A stretch of 64,000 bases of DNA from Enoplolaimus lenunculus (lineage: Eukaryota; Nematoda; Enoplea; Enoplida; Thoracostomopsidae): NCBI GenBank assembly GCA_030248215.1, contig JASANG010002862.1, positions 1 to 64,000 on the forward strand. Direction: 5' to 3'. The position numbers and the translations under genes were made by a program. Positions 1 to 13,500 of this stretch are shown here, in pieces (within the stretch, counting starts at the first letter, position 1; the number at the start of each line of letters is the position of its first letter). Under the pieces are notes generated by a model. The model did not search any database, had not been told where the DNA came from, and saw nothing but the letters and a program-made list of their open reading frames with translations.

Positions 1-763
1 TATGTATGGTCTACATTCGTCGTGTATTGCTCTTGACTGGTATGATAAAATTGCTAGTCTTATTGTATCATACCAATTATTTGTTTAGTTTATATATAAT
101 GGGTTCGCGTTACTATTTGTGCATTTGGTACAACTGCTACGTTTACAAGCCCATATGTAGTAGAACGGGGTGATCCTGACCAATTTCGGTGTTATTTGTA
201 ACACAGTCGGGATTTCTGGGTAAAACCGACTATCAGAATTAGCTATTAAACCTGTTTGAATTAACCGGTGTTTAATTCGCTTGTTATGTGTCAATCGCGT
301 GAAGTTCTCTAAGGTGCCGATGCCCATCCGAAGGGATCCACTTAATGAGTTATCCACGTTATACTGTCTACGCTACTGTAAAAAATGTCCGCACACTTGG
401 CTGCAATGGCGTTACAAAGCAATATTGTTTGTTATGATATTGTAGACTTTACAGCGAGTATACTATTTTACTGGTGTTTTGGCGGTAAGACATATGTTGG
501 GAAGGAGTAGGGACACATGTGGACACTGTTTGGGCACAATGTCTGGCAACACCAGTTTCCCTTCAACGACAGACCCTGTATAATCACTTAACGAATCAAC
601 TAGGATAAGTTGTCACCCGCACCGCTTCTCGACCGACATTTCCTCGCCCTAACATCTCGTTAACACCGGCTTTATCAGACCTGATTCGAAATCAATGCCT
701 AAGCCAGATGCTTTTTCCTAATCCTAAACCTAATTTTTACAAGGCGAAGGCTTTCCTCTGTGT

Positions 764-1199
764 AGTGACCCGAATAAGAGGGGGATCCCCTATTTTGAGT
801 CCCAATCAGTAAGAGTTGGTATTCCTAACAAGAGTTCGTAAGCGGATAAGAGCCATTAAACGTTATTAGAGTACATAAATGTCAAATTTTCCCAAATTGT
901 CGTCCATAAATGACTCACAGCGCCAAATCCAGATGAGTTTGAAACTTTAAAGCATACCTAGTTTTTTGAAGTTCGTTCTTCTAAGTATAACCTTGCATAG
1001 TCGCTCAAGCTTTTGATACAAGAAAAATACGAACGTTTAATTCAATGCATAGTTGCAATACCGGATATATATGAGCAACCCAAGGACATGGCAGAGAGGC
1101 GGGTTAAAAAATAAATAACAGTCCGCAATCAAATAACAATGGAAAAATACCTTCTGGAGTCCAAATAAATATCAGTCTCCCCCTCTTATTTGGGTCACT
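764..1199. mobile_element. MITE with AGTGACCCGAATAAGAG ends, inside the left arm
   Basis: The termini AGTGACCCGAATAAGAGG and CCTCTTATTTGGGTCACT are near-perfect inverted repeats about 436 bp apart. Related sequence occurs outside the palindromes at 22776-23205 and 49480-49752, which shows this is an independent dispersed family. It is copied in all four palindrome arms. No coding capacity. Confidence 0.65.
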
Positions 1200-1833
1200 A
1201 CAATAGATTGCGAATTCATTAAGATTCAACTTTTACTAGAGCCCCCTAGTTACTGGACGTCTCCTAGGTTAAAAATCCTGTCTAAACACCTAATTTTAAA
1301 AATATTTATTTGAAAAAACAACGGAACATTTCCACAAAAACAATTATTGTCAATGTATTTGTTTTGAGTCCTATTCACGGATTTCAGCCACAGTTGCCAA
1401 GATACCGTTTTTGTCCAAAAGTGGTCAGATTTTGAAAATGTTTCACTTATTTTGCCGGTACCCCTCAGCATATACCTGTACAAGCTTAATTTTGTCACAG
1501 AAAAATAATTTTGACGGGTATAGAATAGTCGCAAAGATCTCGATAGTACGTGAAATCTGCAAAAAAAAATGAAATTTGGTCGAGTTTGGGTGAACACCGG
1601 CTGGATTGAAAAACGCACAACGATGCGCAACGCACCACCCTGATTTTTAGTCTGGGGCAGGTAACAAATGCACAACTGGTACCAACGTCTCAGAATGATT
1701 GGTTGTTGCCATGCTTCATGCAACAGATTGCCATATTTCTGTAAGTAAACTTAGTAAACGTAGTTGTACACATGTGCTACGTTCGTAATGCGATGCGTTT
1801 GGCATATGTTCAACTGTTTGTTATAAAACATAA

Positions 1834-2045
1834 TCTGTAAATTTCAGTGAGCTGATTTTTCATTCAGAATGAGTTTAATCACTCATTCTAAGTTAGGACT
1901 ATCAGAACTCACAAATTTGCAGTTGATTCAATTCATCCGAGTTAGTTTAGCAACTTTTCCAGAGTCGACTCATACTCAGAGTGATAATAAACTCAACCTA
2001 ATTCGCTAGCTGAATTGATTAATCTAACTCATTATTTCAGTGTCG
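1834..2045. mobile_element. GAGTTGAT-type MITE inside the left arm
   Basis: An AAATTTCAGTGAGCTGATT start and a degraded ATTTCAGTGTC end enclose many GAGTT/AACTC blocks. Copies of the same family stand alone at 19643-19876, 21989-22600 and 22994-23203. In the other arms the right end is better preserved, as GGAATTTACAGTGTCA. Non-coding. Confidence 0.55.
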
Positions 2046-2530
2046 TTAATTTTTTGATGGAAACCTGTCGGATTTGTTTTACATTTTAGACGACGCTAGT
2101 GTTTTTAGACGTTACCGAGTAAGCTATCCATGTTTTAAACTTGGTCTTAATATTTGTGAAAACAATGTTTTTTCTTTATTTTATAATAAATGTTTTTTAA
2201 GCAAAGCGGTTGCATCATTTAGACATTTAAACCATAAAACGCTGCCTTCTGAGTCAATCCAATTGAGCTTAGTATTTTTGAATTTTATTCAAATCTCGAA
2301 CTACGGTAACTGGACCTGGCAATGCTGTTTTGGTTGGTGTTTAGTAGGAAACTAAAATGGTTCAGGCGAATACGAGTACCCCATCTTCTTGACTCTTTAA
2401 GAGGCTGCTTGTTAAAGTTTATGTAACTTGAGGATCAATTCAACTCGTTCGAATTTTAAGGTAACACCTTATATATAAGTCTTTTTATTAATATAAATTT
2501 CACCGAAATTCAGACTTAATCCTAAGCCTA

Positions 2531-2612
2531 CACTGCAAAAAATGGTGAGTCTAAATTGACTCCCTCCGAAATAGGCTCTACCAGGGACTACACAAACTGA
2601 GTCATTGCAGTG
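2531..2612. mobile_element. Short CACTGCAAAAAATGG MITE copy inside the left arm
   Basis: This is an 82-bp version of the family whose full copies are about 200 bp (for example 55366-55564). It starts CACTGCAAAAAATGGTGAG, contains the ACACAAACTGAGTC block and ends TTGCAGTG, flanked by TA on both sides. It lies directly next to a CCTAAGCC telomere-like run. The same short version is present in all four arms, so it inserted before the arms were duplicated. Confidence 0.6.
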
Positions 2613-2896
2613 TAAGAGAACACGTTAAATGCTGTTTTCCAATTGGTTGGAAAAGTAAAGCCAGCGATTGAAGTATATATTTGGTTCGAATTCGATGTAA
2701 AACCACTAAAGGCTTATGTCAAATTCCGCTTCACCCGCAGGCTTTTAATAGGTCTAATAACATCAGGCTTCTACTTAAAACTTAGTCTTAACTTTCAGGA
2801 AACGGCTTCCAAAACCTGAGCCTAAATTCAAGCCTTTGCCTAAGCTATTAGCTAAGCGTAACGTTAAGTTTAAGCCATTTAGCCTAAACCATAATT

Positions 2897-3112
2897 GGTC
2901 CATGTATAGAACAGAGGCGGAACAGTAGTATCCCGTATTCCAAAGCCTAAGCCTATGCCCAAGTCTAAGCCTATGCCCAAGTCTGAGCCTAAGCGTATGA
3001 ATGAGCCTATTCCTAAGCCTAAGCCTAAGCAAAAAAATAGTCAAAGCTTAAACTGACTCTATTATATATAGCCCCTCCGGAAAACGATCCGGACCTGTTC
3101 TATACATGACCA
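2897..3112. mobile_element. hAT-like MITE with TTAGGC-type array inside the left arm
   Basis: The ends GGTCCATGTATAGAACAG and CTGTTCTATACATGACC are inverted repeats. Between them are many CCTAAG hexamers and the family's conserved tail (AAACTGACTCTATTA, then CCGGAAAACGATCCGG). It belongs to the same family as 17016-17255 and others. Mirrored near 3885-4110 and repeated in unit 2. Confidence 0.65.
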
Positions 3113-6100
3113 CCTTAATTCAGCGCCCGAGATGTATGCACCGCTACAGTTAAATATATAACCTTAAAAACCAACCGCTAGTGTTTCAGAGGGGTTTAGA
3201 AATATATACGACCAAAAAATAAAACACAACACTATTGATACTGTCATCTTTTTCAGAACTTTTTTCAGCTGGACTTCTCTTGTATTTAACAAATACGGTC
3301 AGCCACTTAGGTAACCGCTCAATGTCGAACGGACAAACGCCTATCCATTATGCCAAACGGAATCAAACCAGCATCTCCTTTAGCACAGTTTGGTGATGCA
3401 GCTAAATAGAAATTGAAAGAAGAAACTACAGGTCTGAACGTTACAAAATGACACCAATGTCAAGTGTGCATTGTTATAAACACCCATTGTTAAGTAGGTT
3501 TTTGTTCAGCTGAATTCGCCACAGAGTGAATCAGCAATCTTTATTAAGAGGGACGATCAAAAACTTCTACTAACAGAATTGTTTAATGTAATTGAGAAAA
3601 CTGAAGATGTAATTGGACCAACCGGGGGCCAAGGAGATGTCGGTTTGATTCCGTTTGCGTCTGGATAGGCGTTTGTCTCGACATTGAGCGGTTACGTGAG
3701 CTGACCGCAATTTCCGTGTCGGGGCTTATTAATTCGAGCTGAAAATAAGTTCTGAAAAGATAAACATATCAATAGTGTTGTGTTTTATTTTTTGGTCATA
3801 TATATTTATTAAACCCCTCTGAAACGACGGTTGGCTTTTAAGGTTATATCTAACTGTAGCATACATACATCTGACACTGATTAGTAGGTAGTGTATAGAA
3901 CAGGTCCAAATTAGTTTTCCGAGGGGCTATATATAATAGAGTCAGTTTTAACTTTTTAATTATTTTTTTGTTTAGGCTTAGGCTTAGGAATAGGCTCGAT
4001 CTCATTTAGCTCCCCAAAGCACTTCGGCGTAGGCTTAAAGCTGGGCATAGGCTTAAACTTTGAAATATGCTCCTATCTTACTGTTCCGCCTCTGTTCTAT
4101 ACATGGACCAATTATGGTTTAGGCTAAATGGCTTAAACTTAACGTTACGGGCTTAGCTAATAGCTTAGGCAAAGGCTTGAATTTAGGCTCAGGTTTTGGA
4201 AGCCGTTTCTGAAAAAACCAAGACTAAGTTTAAGCATAAGCCTGATGTTATTAGACCTATTAAAAGCCTGCGGGTGAAGGGGAATTCTACATACAGCCTT
4301 TAGTGGTTTTACATCGAATTCAAACCAAATCTATACTTCAATCGCTGGCTTTACTTTTCCGACCGATTGGAAAACGGCATTTAACGTGTTCTCTTACACT
4401 GCAATGACTCAGTTTGTGTAATTCCGTAGAGCCTATTTCGGAGGGAGTCAAATTGAGCTCACCGTTTTTTTGCAGTGTAGGCTTAGGATTAGCTTGAATT
4501 TCAGTGAAAAATTATATTAATAAAAAGACTTATATATAAGGTGTACCTTAAAATTCGAACGATTAAATTGATCCTCAGTTTCATAAACTTTAACAAGCAG
4601 CCTCTTAAAGAGTCAAGAAGATGGGGTACTCGTCTCGCCTGAACCATAGTTTCTACTAAACACCAAGACCGAAACAGCATTGCAGGTCAGTTTCCGTAGG
4701 TTCAAAAATTAAAATAAAATTCAAAAATACTAAGATCGTAAAAATATGACTCAGAAGGCAGCGTTTTATGGTTTAAATTTCAAAATAATCAAACGCTTTG
4801 CTTAAAAAACATTTTTTATAAAATAAAGAAAAAAAACATTGTTTCACAAATGTAGAGACCAAGTTTAAAACATGGATAGCTTATCCGTAACGTCTAAAAA
4901 CGCAGCGGTCATCTAAATGTAAACAAAATCCGACGGTTTAATCAAAATTAATGACACTGTAGATTCCAATGGGTTCGATTAATCAATTCAGCTAGCGAAT
5001 TAGGTTGAGTTTATTATCACTCTGAGTTGAGTCGACTCTGGAAAAGTTGTAGAATTAACTCGGAATGAATTGAATCAACTCAAATTTGTGAGTTCTGATA
5101 GTCCTAACTTAGAATGAGTGATTAAACTCATTCTGAATGAAAATCAGCTCACTGGAAAATTTTCACAGATTATGTTTTATAACAAACAGTTGAACATATG
5201 CCAAACGCATCGCATTTCACACATGTGCCTACAACTACGTTTACTAGTTTACTTACAGAAATATGGAGTATTGTTGCATGAAGCATGGCAACAACCGATC
5301 ATTCTGAGACGTTGGTACCAGTTGTGCATTTTGTTTACCTGCCCCAGACAAAAAATGCGGGTGGTGCGTTGCGCATCGTTCTCAGTTTCAAATCCAGCCG
5401 GTGTTCACCCAAACTCGACCAAATTTCATTTTTTTTTGCAGATTTTAGTGTTAATGACATCTTTTCAAGCCATTTCCATACCCGTCAAAATTATTTTTAT
5501 GTAACAAAATTAAGCTTGTACAGGTATATGCTGAGGTACCGGCAAAATAAGTGAAACATTTCAAAATCTGACCATTTTGGACAAAAACGGTATCTTGGCA
5601 ACGGTGGCTGAAGTGCGTCAAATAAACTAAAACAAATACATTACAATAATTGTTTGTGGAAATGTTCGTTGTTTTTTCAATAAATATTTTTAAAATTAGG
5701 TGTTTAGACAGGATTTTTAACCTCGAGCGTCCAGTAACTAGGGGGCTCTAAAAGTTGAATCTTAATGAAATTCGCAATCTAGTGACCCAAATAAGAGGGG
5801 AGACTGATATTTATTTGGACTCCAAAATTCTTCATTGTTATTTGATTGCGGACTGTTATTATTTTAACCCGCCCTCTGCCATACTTGGTTACTCATATAT
5901 ACCCGGTATTGCAACTATGCATTGAATTAAACGTTTATTTTCTTGTATCAAAAGCTTGAGACGACTATCAAGGTTATATTACTTTAAGAACGTACTTTAA
6001 AAAACTAGGTATGCTTTAAAGTTTCAAACTCATCTGTATTTGGCGCTCAAACCCATTTATGGACGACAATTTGGGAAAATTGACATTTATGTACTCTAAA

Positions 6101-6945
6101 TAACGTTAGGGACCTTTATCGCTTACGAACTCTTGTTAGGAATACCAACTCTTACTGATTGGACTCGGAATGGGGATCCCCTCCTATTCGGGTCATTTTA
6201 ATAATTAAGCTTCGCCTTAAAAATTAGGTTTAGGATTAGGAAACATGCGCTAGGCATTGATTTCGAATCAGGTTTATAAAGCCGGTGTTAACGAGATGTA
6301 GGGTGTCCCGGTGAGAAAACAGTCGGTGACAGAATTATCCTAGATTCGTTAAGTGATTATTCATTCTGTCAAAAGGAACTCCATCGCCGGACATTGTGCC
6401 CAAACAGTGTCCACATTGTCCCTACTTCCCCAACAGACTACCGCCAAAACACAGTAAAATAGTATACTCGCTGTAAAGTCACAATATCATAACAACAATA
6501 TTGCTTTATTAACACCATTGCAGCCAAGTGTGCGGACATTTTTTTACAGTAGCGTGAACGGTATAATAACTCGATAACTCGTAGTGGTGCCTCGGATGGG
6601 CGTCGGCACCTTAGAGAACTTAGCGCGATTTGAGTAACAAGCGAATTAAACACAGGTTTATTCAAACGGTTTAATGCACCTAAATCTAATAATGCGGTTT
6701 TACCCAGAAATCCCCGACTGTTGTTACAAAAATAACACCGAAATTGGTCAGGATCACCCCGTTCTACTTCTACATATGGGCTTGTAGAACGTATAATGGT
6801 AACCACAATGCACAAATAGTAACGCGAACCCAATTATATATAAACTAAACAAATAATTGTATATACAATCAGCACTCACATTTTATCCGTCCCGGTGGGT
6901 TTAATTTAGACGTTATCTAAATTTAAGACTAAAATTATATTCTAC

Positions 6946-7532
6946 AAAATGGACATGTATCAAAATAAGATCAAGAAAAATTACAATTCGATAAGTTATT
7001 TCAAGGGCTGAGCTGCGAGGTGAGAAGTGACGACGGGAGCGGTGTTTCCCCCACGTTCCACTTTCTTACTGCTGAAAATCATACATCGACTATTATGTTT
7101 GGACTTTAGCTTAACAAACGTGCCACAGAATTAGGTTGGCTCTATACTTGCCATGCCGCGCCGTCCGGCCGCCGACACCGATTACCAAATCAACAAATAT
7201 TTGTTTACTACTTGATATGCTATACCAGACTGAAATTCATGTACGTTGATGAACTACACCATACAGCATACGGCCAATGTTACTTTAAGGGGCATAACAG
7301 TGGATTAAACGTATTCCTAAGCCTAAGCCTAAAACCTAAGCGTTGTAAAAATGTGTTCCTAAAGCCTAAGCTTCAAGCAAAAAATGTAATTTAGAATCTA
7401 AACCTACTCTTTTATGGACCCACCAGAAACGTGGACGCCCCTTAAAGTAACATGCCATGACATTAAAATAGTATAGTGCTTCCGTTAGGGCGATTTTTCT
7501 GCTAGAAGCAACTGTCTGATTTTCCTTTAGGT
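6946..7532. repeat. Spacer repeat S, copy 1, with an internal telomere-hexamer MITE
   Basis: This 587-bp non-palindromic block separates the two palindromes. It is repeated nearly unchanged at 14393-14975. It contains a GC-rich patch (GCCGCGCCGTCCGG) near 7150 and, at about 7269-7457, a GGCCAATGTTACTTTAAGG-ended element with CCTAAG hexamers of the kind found at 16402-16587. No convincing gene. Confidence 0.75.
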
Positions 7533-10500
7533 GTAGAATATAATTTTAGTCTTAAATTTAGATAACGTCTAAATCTAAAATGACTGGTATGATAAAATTG
7601 CAGTCTTATTGTATATACAATTATTTGTTTAGTTTATATATAATGGGTTCGCGTTACTATTTGTGCATTTGGTACCATTATACGTTTACAAGCCCATATG
7701 TAGTACAACGGGGTGATCCTGACCGATTTCGGTGTTATTTGTAACACAGTAGGGATTACTGGGTAAAACCGACTATCAGATTAGCTATTAAACCGTTTGA
7801 ATTAACCGGTGTTTTAATTCGCTTGTTATGTGTCAATCGCGTGAAGTTCTCTAAGGTGCCGATGCCCATCCGAGGGATCACTAATGAGTTATCCACGTTA
7901 TACTGTCTACGCTACTGTAAAAAATGTCCGCACACTTGGCTGCAATGGCGCTACAAAGCAATATTGTTGTTATGATATTGTGACTTTACAGCGAGTATAC
8001 TATTTTACTGTGTTTTGGCGGTAGTCTGTTGGGAAGGAGTAGGGACAATGTGGACACTGTTTGGGCACAATGTCTGGCGACACCAGTTCGGACAAGAACA
8101 CCTATAATCACTTAACGAATCTAGGATAATCTGTCACCCGACCGCTTCTCGACCGACATTCCTCGCCCTACATCTCGTTAACACCGGCTTTATAAACCTG
8201 ATTCGAAATCAATGCCTAAGCCGATGCTTTTCCTAATCCTAAACCTAATTTTTAAGGCGAAGGCTTACCTACTGTAGTGACCCGAATAAGAGGGGGATCC
8301 CCATTTTGAGTCCCAATCAGTAAGAGTTGGTATTCCTAACAAGAGTTCGTAAGCGGATAAGAGTCCCTAAACGTTATTTAGAGTACATAAATGTCAATTT
8401 TCCCAAATTGTCGTCCATAAATGACTCCAGCGCCAAATACAGATGAGTTTGAAACTTTAAAGCATACCTAGTTTTTTAAAAGTACGTTCTTCAGTATAAC
8501 CTTGCATAGTCGCTCAAGCTTTTGATACAAGAAAAATAAACGTTTAATTCAATGCATAGTTGAGATACCGGATATATATGAGTAACCAAGGATGGCAGAG
8601 GGCGGGTTAAAAATAAATAACAGTCCGCAATCAAATAACATGGAAATACCTTCTGGAGTCCAAATAAATATCAGTCTCCCCCTCTTATTTGGGTCACTAC
8701 AATAGATTGCGAATTCATTAAGATTCAACTTTTACTAGAGCCCCCTAGCTACTGGACGTCTCTAGGTTAAAAATCCTGTCTTAAACACCTAATTTTAAAA
8801 ATATTTATTTGAAAAAACAACGGAACATTTCCACAAACAATTATTGTAATGTATTTGTTTTGAGTCCTATTCACGGATTTCAGCCACGGTTGCCAAGATA
8901 CCGTTTTTGTCCAAAAGTGGTCAGATTTTGAAAATGTTTCACTTATTTTGCCGGTACCTCAGCATATACCTGTACAAGCTTAATTTTGTCACAGAAAAAT
9001 AATTTTGACGGGTATGAAATGGTCGCAAAAGATGTAATTAACACCTAAAATCTGCAAAAAAAAATGAAATTTGGTCGAGTTTGGGGTGAACACCGGCTGG
9101 ATTGAAAAACGAGAACGATGCGCAACGCACCACCCTGATTTTGTCTGGGGCAGGAACAAATGCACAACTGGTACCAACGTCTCAGAATGATTGGTTGTTG
9201 CCATGCTTCATGCAACAAACTGCCATATTTCTGTAGAGTAAACTAGAAAACGTAGTTGTACACATGTGCTACGTTCGTAATGCGATGCGTTTGGCATATG
9301 TTCAACTGTTTGTTATAAAACATAATCTGTGAAAATTTCAGTGAGCTGATTTTCATTCAGAATGAGTTTAATCACTCATTCTAAGTTAGGACTATCAGAA
9401 CTCACAAATTTGAGTTGATTCAATTCATTCCGAGTTAGTTTAGCAACTTTTCCAGAGTCGACTCAACTCAGAGTGATAATAAACTCAACCTAATTCGCTA
9501 GCTGAATTGATTAATCAACTCATTGGAATTTACAGTGTCATTAATTTTGATGGAAACCGTCGGATTTGTTTTACATTTAGACGACGCTGTGTTTTTAGAC
9601 GTTACGAGTAAGCTATCCATGTTTTAAACTTGGTCTTAATATTTGTGAAAACAATGTTTTTTCTTTATTTTATAAAAAATGTTTTTTAAGCAAAGCGTTT
9701 GCATCATTTCGAAATTTAAACCATAAAACGCTGCCTTCTGAGTCAATCAAATTGATCTTTGTATTTTTGAATTTTATTCAAATCTCGAACTACGGAACTG
9801 GACCTGGCAATGCTGTTTTGGTTAGGTGTTTGGAGAAGAAACTATGGTTCAGGCGAATACGAGTACCCCATCTTCTTGACTCTTTAAGAGGCTGCTTGTT
9901 AAAGTCTATGAACTGAGGATCAATTCAACTCGTTCGAATTTTAAGGTAACACCTTATATATAAGTCTTTTTATTAATATAAATTTCACCGAAATTCAAGC
10001 TAATCCTAAGCCTACACTGCAAAAAATGGTGAGTCTAATTGACTCCCTCCGAAATAGGCTCTACGGGACTACACAAACTGAGTCATTGCAGTGTAAGAGA
10101 ACACGTTAAATGCTGTTTTCCAATTGGTTGGAAAAGTAAAGCCAGCGATTGAAGTATATATTTGGTTCGAATTCGATGTAAAACCACTAAAGGCTTATGT
10201 AGAATTCCCCTTCACCCGCAGGCTTTTAATAGGTCTAATAACATCAGGCTTATGCTTAAACTTAGTCTTGGTTTCAGAAACGGCTTCCAAAACCTGAGCC
10301 TAAATTCAAGCCTTTGCCTAAGCTATTAGCTAAGCGTAACGTTAAGTTTAAGCCATTTAGCCTAAACCATAATTGGTCCATGTATAGAACAGAGGCGGAA
10401 CAGTAGTATAAGCATATTCCAAAGCCTAAGCCTATGCCCAAGTCTAAGCCTATGCCCAAGTCTGAGCCTAAGCGTATGAATGAGCCTATTCCTAAGCCTA

Positions 10501-13500
10501 AGCCTAAGCAAAAAAATAGTCAAAGCTTAAACTGACTCTATTATATATAGCCCCTCCGGAAAACGATCCGGACCTGTTCTATACATGACCACCTTAATTC
10601 AGCGCCCATATATACATGGCACACCGCTACAGTTAAATATATAACCTTAAAAACCAACCGCTAGTGTTTCAGAGGGGTTTAGAAATATATACGACCAAAA
10701 AATAAAACACAACACTATTGATACTGTCATCTTTTCAGAACTTATTTTCAGCTCGAATTATACTGACACGAAAATGTGGTCAGCCATCGGTAACCGCTCA
10801 ATGTCGAACGGACAAACGCCTATCCAGTATGCCAAACGGAATCAAACCGACATCTCCTTGGCCCCCGGTTGGTCCAATTACAGCTCAATCGAAAATTGAA
10901 AGAAGAAACTACAGGTATGAACGTTACAAAATGACACCAATGTCAAGTGTGCATTGTTATAAACACCCATTGTTAAGTAGGTTTTTGTTCAGCTGAATTC
11001 GCCACAGAGTGGATGACAATATTTCTAGAGGGACAATCAAAACTTCTCTAACAGAATTGTTTAATGTAATTGAGAAAACTGAAAGATGTAACTGGACCAA
11101 CCGGCAATCTTGGTTTGATTCCGTTTGGCATACTGGATAGGCGTTTGTCCGTTTCAACTAACGGTACCGAATCACTGACCGCATTTTTCATCTCGTCTAA
11201 TTCAAGCTAAAAATCGTCTAAAAAGATGACAGTATCAATAATTGTTGTGTTTATTTTTTGACGTCTGTTTAACCCTATCAAACGCTTCGCGGTTGGTTTT
11301 TAACATATGTTAACTAGCGGTGCATACATCTAAACCAATACAGCTAGCATCGAACCAGTACCAGATAGTTTTACAAAAGAGCTATAATAAAGTCATAACT
11401 TGACTATTTTTTGCTTGGGCTTAGGCTTAGGAATAGGCTAATTCATCGCTTAGGCTCAGACTAGGGCATAGGCTAAGACTGGGCATTGGCTTAGGCTTTG
11501 GGAATACTCTTGATCTTTCTGTTCCGCCTCTGTTCTATACATGGACCAGATTATGGTTTAGGCTAAATGGCTTAAACTTAACGTTACGCTTAGCTAACAT
11601 AGCTTAGGCAAAGGCTTGAATTTTAGGCTCAGGTTTTGGAAGCCGTTTCTGAAACCAAGACTAAGGCTTAGAGCATAAGCCTGATGTTATTAGACCTATT
11701 AAAAGCCTGCGGGTGAAGGGGAATTCTACATAAGCCTTTAGTGGTTTTACATCGAATTCGAACCAAATATATACTTCAATCGCTGGCTTTACTTTTCCAA
11801 CCAATTGGAAAACAGCATTTAACGTGTTCTCTTACACTGCAATGACTCAGTTTGTGTAGTCCCGTAGAGCCTATTTCGGAGGGAGTCAATTAGACTCACC
11901 ATTTTTTGCAGTGTAGGCTTAGGATTAGCTTGAATTTCGGTGAAATTTATATTAATAAAAAGACTTATATATAAGGTGTTACCTTAAAATTCGAACGAGT
12001 TGAATTGATCCTCAGTTACATAAACTTTAACAAGCAGCCTCTTAAAGAGTCAAGAAGATGGGGTACTCGTATTCGCCTGAACCATAGTTTCTACTAAACA
12101 CCAACCAAAACAGCATTGCCAGGTCCAGTTCCGTAGTTCGAGATTTGAATAAAATTCAAAAATACTAAGATCAATTTGATTGACTCAGAAGGCAGCGTTT
12201 TATGGTTTAAATTTCGAAATGATGCAAACGCTTTGCTTAAAAAACATTTTTTATAAAATAAAGAAAAAACATTGTTTTCACAAATATTAAGACCAAGTTT
12301 AAAACATGGATAGCTTACTCGTAACGTCTAAAAACACAGCGTCGTCTAAATGTAAAACAAATCCGACGGTTTCCATCAAAATTAATGACACTGTAAATTC
12401 CAATGAGTTGATTAATCAATTCAGCTAGCGAATTAGGTTGAGTTTATTATCACTCTGAGTTGAGTCGACTCTGGAAAAGTTGCTAAACTAACTCGGAATG
12501 AATTGAATCAACTCAAATTTGTGAGTTCTGATAGTCCTAACTTAGAATGAGTGATTAAACTCATTCTGAATGAAAATCAGCTCACTGAAATTTACAGATT
12601 ATGTTTTATAACAAACAGTTGAACATATGCCAAACGCATCGCATTACGAACGTAGCACATGTGTACAACTACGTTTACTAGTTTACTTACAGAAATATGG
12701 CAATTTGTTGCATGAAGCATGGCAACAACCAATCATTCTGAGACGTTGGTACCAGTTGTGCATTTGTTACCTGCCCCAGACAAAATCAGGGTGGTGCGTT
12801 GCGCATCGTTCTCGTTTTTCAATCCAGCCGGTGTTCACCCAAACTCGACCAAATTTCATTTTTTTTTGCAGATTTTAGGTGTTAATGACATCTTTTGCGA
12901 CCATTCCATACCCGTCAAAATTATTTTTCTGTGACAAAATTAAGCTTGTACAGGTATATGCTGAGGTACCGGCAAAATAAGTGAAACATTTTCAAAATCT
13001 GACCACTTTTGGACAAAAACGGTATCTTGGCAACCGTGGCTGAAATCCGTGAATAGGACTCAAAACAAATACATTACAATAATTGTTTGTGGAAATGTTC
13101 CGTTGTTTTTTCAAATAAATATTTTTAAAATTAGGTGTTTAGACAGGATTTTTAACCTAGAGACGTCCAGTAACTAGGGGGCTCTAGTAAAAGTTGAATC
13201 TTAATGAATTCGCAATCTATTGTAGTGACCCAAATAAGAGGGGGAGACTGATATTTATTTGGACTCCAGAAGGTATTTCCATGTTATTTGATTGCGGACT
13301 GTTATTTATTTTTAACCCGCCCTCTGCCATCCTTGGTTACTCATATATATCCGGTATTGCAACTATGCATTGAATTAAACGTTTATTTTTCTTGTATCAA
13401 AAGCTTGAGCGACTATGCAAGGTTATACTTAAGAACGTACTTTTAAAAAACTAGGTATGCTTTAAAGTTTCAAACTCATCTGTATTTGGCGCTGGAGTCA

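Larger units (their letters stand above)
34..6945. repeat. Giant palindrome, unit 1 (about 6.9 kb inverted repeat)
   Basis: The left arm (about 34-3400) reads as the reverse complement of the right arm (about 3610-6945), with a non-palindromic loop of roughly 200 bp between them. Matching landmarks include the ATATATAATGGGTTCGCG block near 90-110 and its complement near 6825-6842, and the telomere-like block at 2897-3112 mirrored near 3885-4110. The whole unit recurs about 7.54 kb later as unit 2. Compared with unit 2 it has many scattered 1-3 base insertions, and its left end lacks about 70 bp of the outer terminus. No open frame is conserved among the four arm copies, so I see no protein. 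It may be a foldback-type non-autonomous transposon or a segmental inverted duplication. Confidence 0.85.

Noticed and set aside
1250-1723. 157-residue minus-strand open frame in the palindrome arm
   Set aside because: The matching frame in the other three arm copies is broken or shifted by small indels, and no motif is recognisable.
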